DNA of 64,000 nucleotides, taken from the NCBI GenBank assembly GCA_032158295.1, contig CM063252.1:19054036-19118035 (forward strand), read 5' to 3'. Position numbers and translations under genes: made by a program. Position 1 is the stretch's first letter; each line of letters begins with the position of its first letter. The notes under the pieces are model-generated. The model was not told the origin of the DNA and ran no database searches. It saw only the letters and a list, made by a program, of their open reading frames with translations. Positions 23,701-35,700 of the stretch are shown here, one piece after another. The stretch comes from Pycnopodia helianthoides (Eukaryota > Echinodermata > Asteroidea > Forcipulatida > Asteriidae).

Positions 23701-26700
23701 GAACTACATGGAGCATGTTGCTGATCACATCAAGGACTGGGTGGATGTTGAGGAAGAGAAGTACCAAGCTGAGATGAGACGTAAGGAGCTAGAAGCCATG
23801 AGGGCTGCTGCTGCTGCTACCCCATCACCATCTGTCTCAAGACCCTCTAGTGGCAAGAGTCGAGCCAGGTCAGGATCCCCCAAAAAGTCACGCTCAAAAT
23901 CTCCTAAAGGTAAGGCCTCGAAGCACCTGAAATGTAAAATTAATATTTTAAGTAATTTGTGTTTGGTATGAATAATCCACATCTACATGAGATTATAAAT
24001 GCCTATTCATCTAACATATGTGAAATGGTGTGGCCTGAAATTTACAATGTGTTATTGTTACTCAATATTAGGAAAGCGCAGTGTAAGTCCAACCCACTCT
24101 GTTGACCACCTGGACCCTAGCAGTGGTCAGTTTATGAGGCCAAATTCTATGAAGGCCTGGAAGCTGGAACAAGACAAGATTCGAGAAGAGGAAGAAAAAA
24201 AACGACTGGAGAAGGAAAAGAAAGGAAGACCAAGGTCAGTCAGTGTATCTAGAAGTCAAGTAACATCAGGAAGTGTGTCACCTGAAAACAATTGCATAAA
24301 ATGTAGATTTATCTAACTTATCTTCCATTTTGTGTTTTCAGATCTCGTTCTCGCTCAGCATCCCCAAAGAAAGAAGACAAAGACAAGAAAGATGACAAGA
24401 AGGACAAGCGAGCCACATCCCCTTCCAAGGAGAGTGGTCGTAACAGCAAGAAGGGAGTCAAAGGTGATAAGGGTCAACAGGAGAGGAAGAGAAGACAGGG
24501 GAGGAAGTGCCAGAGGAACCTAAGGAACCAGAACGAGATTATCCTGTAAGTTTCTAAAATATAAAATGTGTTCGTTTGGAAAAGAAAGAATAGAGTAGGG
24601 TCCATATGTCCCATGAAATCCTACAAATATTATTTTTAGTTCATCATTGCAAGACTGTATAAAGTGTAAAAAAGATAATACAATATTTATTTGCACGATT
24701 TAGGAAATTGGCATTCTGTTGCAAAGAAGAAGTTTTTAAATTCTTCTTTTGTTAAATAAAATTATTACACCAAAATGCCGATACAGTCTGTTGTGATGTC
24801 AGCAATGGTTTTTGTGTGATTTTATCACTTAAAGTAACTTTCCCTTTTTCAGAATAGATATTCTATATTTATGTCTCTCTTTTCTTCTCACAGTTTGTTG
24901 GATATGATGTTGGTAATGATTTGATTCATGCAAGTGGTTTTGTTACTACTCTGTTTCCATGTGATGGAGGCCAGATACGTACAGAGAAAACAGAATTCAC
25001 TGATGGTAAGTCATTGATACAACTTAATGTTTGTAAACAAGTGTTTCATCAAATGTATTGGGAACATTTGTGTTTATTTAAGAAAACTTGCAGCATTCAA
25101 TCAAAAATACCTACAGGGTTCAATTGAGAATATTTTGGAGCAATCAAATGTTCTAAAAGAAATGTTAAAAAGGAATAGAGAGGTGTGACGCCCTGCCCTA
25201 AAATCAGACAATTTTTGCAAATAGTAATGGCGTTAAAAGACAATTAAAACATTAGCCATTCTAAGTGCTGATAAATACTTACCCTATAGGCCAAATAAGG
25301 TGTTGTTTAAAGCTCATATTCTCATTTGATGAGCAAATACACCATGTGTTTGAGTTTTGGTGGGAAGTGCGAGGTGTTGATATGGAGTGTCACAGTCTTT
25401 CTCACCTTTGTTAAAGTGGAATTAAGGGAATAGTTCTTCACCTGATCACCACTTAACACTTATTCACTGATTATGACCCAAAACAGAATCTTCTGTAATT
25501 AGTTAAGATACTACTACATTGTATTTGGAGATTAGATACAGCATTTGCTCTTGTGAAATCTCTGTTTCTTACCTCTGATTTATGACCAATGTCATAGGCC
25601 CCACATTTATGAAGACATCTGTACTGAAGGACGGCCATGTCTTTGTGATCCATCTCCTCAACCCACGTGAGATCAGTGAGAGTGAGTTAAAGATGAAGAC
25701 TGAGGAGGAAGCCGTAGTTGAGAAAGCTGAGAACGAAAAACAGGAGAAAGATGAAGGTAAGAAATGTATTTTGCTCAATGGAATAAAAAGTGCATTTGGG
25801 CGTTATATTTTGTTTTCAAGGAAAGAAACATTTACACTGTACTACACAAGGGTGAAGTATATCAGGATTTGTTTAAAAATATAAAGCCCACAATATGTCA
25901 AAAACTTTTGTAAATAATGGAAAAAAAATTAAAAATAAAAATGACGCCCTTCCTTAAAGCAAGTTTGTAAGACCAACCCTTAGAGAAACACAAATTCGGT
26001 CCGCAGTTTTGTAGAATAAAATTTTTGACTACATAAAATTCACAAAGTAAAAGGAAAACCACACAGTTTGGAGGGATATTTGTTTGAATCCTTATATTCT
26101 ACCTTTAACTTTTAAACATCTTCCTAACTATATTCATTTCATAACAAAAGCTTTTTATAGTACCAAACAGCCCAATCCAAGGCAACAGGTCCCTTTACAG
26201 TTTCACAGTGGCAAATGTCCATGCAAGGATTGGACAGAGGACCTACAAAATCACGTAGAGGAGAATGTTTAAACCAGTTAATCATGTTCATTACACTGAC
26301 ATACATTCATGATTTTGCAACCTAACCCAATTCAGTCCCACAGCGGCCAGAGTCTAAGCTCTTACAGGATTTGATTGAGGATGATGCTGGTAGCCTAGCC
26401 AGTGAGGAGCTGTCAATAAGATCTGGCTCTGTTAGTGGCTCACAATTTGCCGAGTTGCGCGATGGTCAGTTAGTGTGCTACAACGTGTGCGATTATTCAC
26501 CGGGTGCTGTTGCTTTTTGCTGATTCATTGAATCAACCAAATATACCTTTCTTCCCACAGATTTTGACAAACTTATTTTTAAAAGCATTGTGTACTTTTT
26601 GTACTCTTGAGATTTATCACTGAAACAAAGCAAATGATTTTATACTTTTGGGTTGAACAAATTATTGCAGTGATGATGCTGTCATATCAATCTTTGTTGA

Positions 26701-29700
26701 CAAACCTTGACATCTTTGAAAGCTGACATCACATATTGGTGTAAGGGTAAAACCAAATTAATATTCTTAATCTCTGATGCAGTTATTACATCTATTATGT
26801 ACATTGTATTGCATATCTTTAAGTATTTTATAGAAATAAAAAAAATAAAATCAAGTAAAATTGAATAGTTTCTCAAACAAAACTGAACTGAAACTTTTGG
26901 ATGATAGGAAAAAAACGTACTTTAACAATGCTTTTGAAAGTGTAGTAAGCCTGCTGGTTGTTTTTGTATTTCCAAAATGTTAACAAAATGAGCACTTTAA
27001 CATCACAACTTCACAATGCAGTTTAATTTTGTTGCATGTACTATACACACTGCTTGATTAATGCTTTACTTACACGTAATTGTTACTTCCCATATCAATT
27101 CAACCTACAAGACAGCTAATATCTAATCGTAAAATTATGAAAGATTCTTACAATATAATATATATATTTCTTATATATAATTCTTTAAAAAAAACATAGA
27201 GTATAAGGATGTTATCTTTACTATGGAAGTAACATTAATTTTGTTGCGGTCCTGCTATTGATAGCCAGCATATCATTGTATAAAACTCATTCATTTTGGC
27301 AGCAATGCTTCTTTAACAGGTCCATGCATTTGCCTTTGGGTTTTACTAATCATAATAGATAGTAGCTGCAGTTTGCCGGGAAATGGTCATCAGAAGGAAG
27401 TAGTTCCAAAAAATAGACTACCAAATTACACCCTGACTAAATTTGTCTCAAATTAGTCAATTTGTAAAATTAATCACGATATAACTGTACAATTTTCCAA
27501 AGGGGATTCACCAGTCAAGGGTATGGGTCAGATGCAACAGGATGCCACATTGGATGAACCCAGTGAATCAGAACCAGCAGAGGAGAGGCCCAAGCCAATC
27601 AGCACCTTCGGCTCATTTACTGCCACCCTTAGTGATGGCATGGTGTTTGCTCTCAGTAACTATGGCAGCAAGGGGACTCCCTTTGGAGCAGGTTAGAAAA
27701 TACTTGTGTGATTGAAAATACTACTGTAAAGAATTTGTGAAATCTGCAGAATAAAGTGTTATGCTTAGTTCTGCTTTTAATTTTCAAATTAACAAGGGAA
27801 AAACATTTCGATTGGATCATTCAAGTCTGAAATGATTATGTATTTGAATAGTACAAACAACATGTAAGTGCATAGTAATCAAGTTGGTGTCTCTTCACCA
27901 TGGTTGAACATCTCTGGTACAAACAAGATCCTGAGTTCAAGTCTAACTGGAGTTACCTTAGGAAGTTTACACAGGACTTCAAAGCAATTAAACATAAATT
28001 AATTTTGTAAATTCTTGTTGTCGATTTTCCCTAGAAGAGACAAAGCAAGAAGTAGAGATCTATGTTCCTCCACCCACAAGCCCATCTCCACCCCCTACCA
28101 TCTCATCTCCTAAAGGGACTAGGGCAGGGTCAGCCAAGAAGGGAAAGAAACAGCAGCAGCAGCAGCAAGAGGCTGAGAGACAGGCTCAGCTGCAGCTGGA
28201 ACAACAACAGAAAGAGGTCTGGTAACTCTCCAAATCATTTATGTACATTGAAATAAAACTTTGAAGAGGAAAATTTGAAAAACAAGACGAACACACGTTT
28301 CTGGAAGAGTATGTTTTCAGATCTTCTTGCTTAGAAATACATAACATTAATTAGTGTGCAATTTTGTAAAGGAACTTGCAACTTTTATTGTGCAAATTCT
28401 TTATTTAAATTTTCAAATGCTAATTATTGAGTTGTTCAAAGTGTTCTCTTTTCACACATCCCCCAATCACAGTTAACTAACAGCAATCATAATTTTTGTT
28501 TTTAATTTTCCTTTTTGTCTTTAGGAAGAGGAGAGGAAGAGAAAGTCAATGGAGGATGCCAAGAAGTGCCAAGAGCCAGAGGAGCCCCCCTTCCAGCAGC
28601 TCTTCGTCTCTTGTCCAGATGGCCTTCATGTCAATTACCTCTTGGAAAAAGATGCAGGTCAGAAAAGGCTATAGTAAAGCAGTGTTCAATACAAACATGG
28701 GTATCTGCTAAAGTTACCACAAAGTGGAGTTAAGGTTGTGAATTGTTAAGGCAGATATGATCATATGGAGTAAAAAGTTTAAACTTTAGACTTTTCAAGC
28801 CATTACTAATTTTGTGATATTTCTTGTGTATTGCCAGTGGAAAGGTTGTATTCTTTAAAATGTAAAAGGGCTATAGATGTACAATTTTTGTTTGAAAACA
28901 TTTACATTTAAACCTCAACAAATGTTCTTGTAAAAATTATTTGGTAGTGGTATGGGGTGAACACAGGATAGTGTAAAAAAGGGATGGTATTTTTTTTTAT
29001 TCATACAGGTATCTTCATCAGATAATTCTTTAATTTGTATTTCAGGAGTGACACAATTTGATCCCCAATCTACAAGTCGTCTCTTGGTGAAGCAAAGCTA
29101 CCCCTTTAAGACGTCAGGGCAGCAGGAATGTGAGTCTGCCCGTCAGGTCCCGGCTATGAAGGAGAAGTCTCGACTGATTACTAGCGATGGTAGTGTCATT
29201 AAGATCATGAAGGATGGCAGTGTACAGGTACTGATAACACTTATGTTGATAGTATCAAGTTTGTCTTATTCTATTTGACTCATTGTAATTTTTTTCTTAA
29301 GAAATGATCAAATTCTTAAGAATAAAATGACATAAAGTTACAAATCTATTTGGGAAGCTTTATTAAATAGGTATGCTTTACATTGTACATTGATTTCATT
29401 TAAATTACCAGCTGATATCCATTACAGCGTTTAGACTAGAGGGCCCTTAATAAGTTTTATAATTCACAGGTATTGTTTGCTGATGGTGCTGTTAGTGTCA
29501 GTCAAGGAGCCTCTACATCTAGTCAGCTCATGCCAAGCCCATCCCAGAGCAGGGAGCAATCCCCACAGCGAGGAGGCAGTGGAATCAGTACACTAGTGTC
29601 AGAGACAGCAGCCAAGAAAGGTACTTTGTTTACATATGATTACGCTGTGGTTTAAATGAGAGATGTCTCAGACTTTAGGTGGTAGCAAACATGAAATTTT

Positions 29701-32700
29701 ACCCCAATGCTTTCATAATTCTCGGCATGTTTATGATATAACAAGATACGGCCTTTTGTCATTCTAAAACCTGCTTTTCACATAGACAGAGATATAACCT
29801 TGTTGCACCAACACGACACATGATTTTGATTGTTTCAAAAAAGTATTTAAAAAAAAGGAATTGGTTTATAAATCTTGATTATTAATGAATTGCTTTCAAA
29901 TCGTGCTGGGTCACTCTTTCACATATAGACTGGGAAAGGACATTGTACCCTTATCATACGTTACTGTTAACCCCTTTTTGATCCATTTCCCTTATAGGCT
30001 CTATCAGAGGGGCAACCAGCAAGATAGCAGCCATTTCAGGAGGGGAGAAGCCAGAAGAAGGTCAGGAGGGGGTCACAGTTGAAGACCCATGCGTCAGTGA
30101 ATGGGTAACTACAGCTAAGGACGGTACTCGTATTGGTACCAAAGCCGATGGCAGCATGTATGAACTCAAATCCTGCATGATGTATTCTGCAACAGACCCT
30201 TTGACTTATGAGGTGAGGTCCTGATTTACTATTTACTATTATAATTTTTGAGAATAGTATTGGTTTTTTTTAACACTCTGCAGCAATGTGTAACCATTTC
30301 AATAAGTATTTAAAACGTTATTCAATCTTAGTATTTCTAGAAGTGAAAGACTGTCAGTAGATTCTACAAAAACTTGATCATTGTCTGTGCAAAGGTTTTA
30401 CAAAGACTTAACCAAGTTTAGAGTAATTTTTGTTTGTTTTGTTTATGAAGGTGATGTGTACAAGGGAGGATCGTGTTGTGGTGTTGCAACGTCCAGATGG
30501 ATCTCGCATTGTAGATCACAACGAGGGGACACGAATCACAACTTACTACAGCCGTATGGACATTGCTGGAGATACTGAAGAGCTAGCTGAAACAGGTTGG
30601 TATGCAAAATGTACAGAGTGAAACCCTTTGCTACAGCTAAGGAAAGTTGACCTGGCATTATTGACATTATTATTACTATTATTTTTATATTTCCGAATGA
30701 ACTGTTCTTTTTCCTTTAAAGGTGAGATTGGCTCAGCTGGATTCAAGCTGATCAAACACTACAAGATTGAATGTCCAGGCTATGCCACTGTCATCTTTAA
30801 CAGTGAGGATAGCCTGGCAACCACAATCTTTGGCAGTGGCACAGAGATTATCAGCATTCCCAATGGCTCCTATGAAGTACTTCACCATGAGGGCGGCAGA
30901 ATGACTGTCAAAAGCGAAGGGACAGTGGGATACTTGCCTCCGGCTGAGAGAGGGGATGCAGAACCCAAGGCATACACAATGAGACATCAGAAGCCAATGG
31001 TCTTTGAGATGGAGGATGAAGCAGGCAATGTCTTCACAGTGCAGTCAACAGGAGAGACAAAAGTCATCAAGTCTAAAACTGACGGGGATAATAAAGATGT
31101 GGAGGGTAATGAGAGTGTGAAATGTGACAGCCATTTACCAAGGCTCTTTGTTATCAATGAAGATGGAAGCGGTATTGAGCTTCTTCGTGGTAAGGATATA
31201 GAGACATACTTCAAACAAGCTAGCTTGGACCCAAACACTGCCATCTTGAGTGACCCTCTTCCTGACCATCCAGATGTCAATGGCATCACTATCATGCGAC
31301 CTTACACAACGAGCCTAAGTGAGGCCTGGCTGATGACTCTGGATGAGCCCAATATTGTCCCACCAAACCTTCGCTCTCGTGACTTCACAAAGCTTCCAGC
31401 TCGTGAATACCAAACTCCTGGCCCTAAATTTGGAACCAATGTTGGGATGGGGCTTGCTGTTGGTTCTCGTTCCACAAGTAAAAGTTGCCTCCCTGTTCCA
31501 AAGTGTCCAAAAGAACTTGAGATCCGACAATTTGTTGAGTATAAACCGATTGATGAGGAGTTAAGACAGAAGATGAGAGCAGGGCTTGAGGCATATGCAA
31601 AGGAGATCAAGAGTAAGGACTGGAGGTGGGCAGATGAAGAAATGAGGGAGCCTAGAGATGAAGAAGAGAGAGTCAAAGCTGGAGAGCTTCTAGCTAGCAT
31701 CTTGGCTCAGGTATATTCAATATTTATCCTGTTTCATAACGATATTTAAGTTTTTAGTTTGTTCAGTTGGAATGTTGTTGCACAAACCTTAAAAGACACC
31801 AGAATGAATAGAAACTCATGCGTACATAGGTCAAGAAAGTCAATGTGCTGCACAAGATGGTTCTAAATTTTTTAAAGAAAGTTTTAAGAAGAATCTTTAC
31901 AAGACAAATTTCTGCCACCCCTACCCCTAAAAGTGAAAGAAAAAGATTACAAACAAAGCTTATCAGTCAAACACGCTTCATAAAAAAAAATTGACTCTGC
32001 TTTTTTTTGTCATATTGTATTTAAGGATGAGGGAGATGACACCACAACAGCCTCTGCTGATGCAGTGGCAGATGGCAGCACTCACCGTGCCCTGCCCAAA
32101 GATGTCTTATCTATAACAAAACCAAGAGATGTATCTGATGCTGATAATGTCAAGATCTTGTATGAGAAGGCCACCGCTCCCCCTCCTGTACCCCCACTTC
32201 CTAAGCCCAAGGATAAATACACACAGGAGGACTGGGAAAAAGTCAGGTATGCAGTCCAGAGGAATAAAAACCGTTGTTTTTGAGGATAAAATGTATTTGG
32301 TGTTTTGGAAAGTTAAAATTACCAAGGCACTATGCAAGCTTACAATAGGATGTCGTGTAGTGAAGGCATGTTAATTAGTTTATGTTTCTGTGCAAAATTA
32401 GTATTGTTATGGTTGTCAGTCAACCACCATGCAACTGGTGTCATCTATTATATTTTACATAAAACATAAAAAACTACTTTTCCGGCATTCCATCTGACTA
32501 CTACTTTTTTGTTTATTTTGACAATATTAAATATATTTATGATTGTTAATTCATAAATACCTTGGAGAGCTTGCATTCTGATTGGTCAAAATGTGAATCA
32601 CCGATAAAGATAAGTAGGAGTTGTTTAAGACTGGTTGGCTAACGGGTGATTTGCACTTATAGCCAAATGCCTGTTGGCATGCACGTTGCAGCAGGCACTA

Positions 32701-35700
32701 ATAGTGCTTAATGTAAACAATACATACTGGTACTCGGTGTAAAATCTACCAGTACGCGTGCATTGAGCGTACGTGCAGTTTGACCCGTCGTGAAATCGAG
32801 CCTGAGAAAGGAATTGAAAACATACAAAACCGAGAAAAGTTTTACAGATTTTCCTACATTATTATATTTTTTAGGCAAAAGTATACTTATGAATGGAAAA
32901 AAAGAGTAGAGACCAAAATTGCTGGGTCTTGGCCATTGGTTTGGTCTTATCACAAGGCCACAACCCTGCCGGTCTTAAACTGCTCTTTAAGACCTCGTCA
33001 CCACTAATTTATTCCCTTATTGATCTTTTTTTTTTTCATAAGTCAAAAATATACTTATTGAAATCTTTATGCATATATTGCAATTTATTCTGTAGTTTGA
33101 TTAAATTATTGAAATAGAAAAGACCCAAATACAAAAAGCTTTTTTTTAAACAGACGGGACCTCGCTAACGAACAGAATCTGCGTAAGGCCTTGCGTAACC
33201 ATGAGGTACCACCCTACTTCAAGAGTGAATGGGGGGAGAGCTTTATCGTAGGACAGAATGCCGCCAAGGGCCCAGACATGGAGAACTTGACTAAGGATCT
33301 GGCTGAGGCAACAAGGCAAGGAGATGGACAGGGTACTGCTTTCAGTCTGCCTAGTACACCATCTGAGTCACCAGGGAGTCAACCCCAAGGTATTACCCCT
33401 TTCACTTGTCAGCATCATTTTGGGGAAGAGTATTTTAATTTTCATCCTCTACTTTGTAATAAACACAGCACACCACCAACCTGTAAAAATTTAAACATCT
33501 TTTGGTGAAAACAATAAAACAAATGATTTGTATTTTTGTCAGGGGTTTTGTTTCAATCGCGGAAAACAAAGTATGGAATGGTGATTAGTGGGGTCTGTAA
33601 ATTTTCTTTCCTCAACTTGGACAGTATTTTCAACTAAAAATGTCTGGGAGGATTTGTTTTGGTATTAACTATGAGTGCATTTTCAGACTGAAACTTACAA
33701 AAAAAAATGTTATTTATCAATCCTGTACTTTGTATTGTAGTATATAGTCATCAATACAGAGCAGTGTTGGGCAGTGCTAAGAAATTGGACCAAGATCATC
33801 TTTTTTTAAAATTTGTATTTAATATTGTTTAAATAACTTATCATTTTTATTGTTTTCCTTTTCATTAGCTACTCAAAATTCTTCCAGACAAAGTGAACCT
33901 TCAGACAGTGCCTCGCCACAAAAACAACCATCACCAGTCAACCCTACCATCAATGGTAAATAAAGAACACATTTTGATTATGTTACACAGAGTTATATGA
34001 ATAAGGGGAAGGGTGTAGGTATAGATAATGGGAGGGGTTGCCTTAGGGTGAAGGCCCCTATTGGTGAATTTTCGTAAAGTGTACCCAGTACCACCAAGCA
34101 ATAGTTGTAAAACCATTGCTTAGGAGAATAAGAGTCAAGTATAGGGATTGGATTCGTGTTAGTTTAGTATTTGTGATAATTATTTGTCGGGTCATGAAGG
34201 AAATATATTAATCATTAGTGCCTTTTGTCACAATATCATTATCATATACTCCGTTTAATTTTTTCCAGTCCCAATAACATCTTCAAGCCCCTCTGATGTG
34301 CGTCCATTGAATCCCACTCCAGCCCATGCTGGTGGTCAAGGAACACCGACCCCTGTCCGTCCTAACAACCCAACACCTGCACATGCTTCACAATTACAGG
34401 GACCAGCTACCAGACCAGGTTAGTTCTAACAAATGAACAATTACATTACAAAACTAAATGTGTGGACGCAAGTGTCAAGCTATAATGTATTGTATGTTGT
34501 GAACAAAAAACAGACTTGGCTAACTATTTTTAATGCATGTGTTTCAGGCAACCCCACCCCAGGAGGGTTGACGGATAACACCAACTCCCAGACAGCAGTT
34601 CAACCTAGTGAGACTCCATCTAGTTATGCATCTTTTCCTAATCATCCATCTACCATACCTGAGCATGCAGATGAGGGAGCGTATACTGATCGCTCTGGCT
34701 ACACTGGTAAGTGCCTACAATGGTACATTAAAAGTTTTTTTTTGTTTTGTTATGCTGTATTTTAATACTTTCAACAAGGGCAATTAAAAAAAAAAAAGGT
34801 TGTCGAGAGATTGAACAGTTTTCTTTGTGTACCATTCAAAGTAGTGTACAATTTTACGCTGGAGGTTTGTTAGAAATTAGCAATAGAAAATGATTGTAGG
34901 CCCAGAATGAGTTAAAAAAAAATAATTTGTTTTGTTTTTGTTTCATAGATAGAAACAGTGTTAATGCAAACAATCAGGTGGATGAGCCCCGTTCCCTGAG
35001 CCAGTTCAATGGGAATAGAGCATCAGGCATGGAGGGAGATGGTATCCCGTCAGCTGGGAGTGATCTCATTCTGACCAAGAGCCTGCTAGTAGATGTCAAT
35101 GGGGAACCAAGGAAAGAGGCTGTCAGACTTCCGGCAGCCATCTTGGGACAGAGGCCTGGCATGGTGCCCAATGAACATGTAAGTTGACAACATGTAGTGA
35201 CATTCTGCTACACTTTTGTATAAAACCTTGATAAATGGCTAGTCTATAATGTTGAAACACAATTGAACACTCGGCAGAGAGATGAATAACTTCTGTCTCA
35301 ATTTGTAGATCTTGTTACATTCAATGCACTACACACTCATTGTGTTGAGAAGTGATAACAGGTTTAACAAAAGTACAGAGTACTAGTAACCTGATTGAGT
35401 AGAAAGTCACATTTATAACCTTTGGAGAGAATTCTGGTACTTATGCTCTCAAGATAAAGTACATGTACATGTAAGTATGAAAGTGGAGTACAACATAGCC
35501 ATTTGACAGAATGAACTTCAGAATTTTACGAACAAAAACTAAATTAAGGAACACAAATTTTAACACAGTATATAAGTATATATTGTCATCTTCTCTGTAG
35601 TTTCAGGTTCTTGAGGACCCTGTTCGACGTAAGGTCTACACCTCTTCTGTTGCAGGGGCTGAGGCAAAAGGAATTGCCCCCCTCTCTAAGATGAGAGGGT

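Noticed and set aside
27890..27960. tRNA-like sequence in SPAG17 intron 21
   Set aside because: A GAGTTCAAGTC word resembles a B box, but the rest is too diverged to call a SINE or tRNA.
30628..30721. Upstream methionine extending SPAG17 exon 28
   Set aside because: It lies in intron 27; the acceptor TTTAAAG at 30721 and phase with exon 27 define the exon start.
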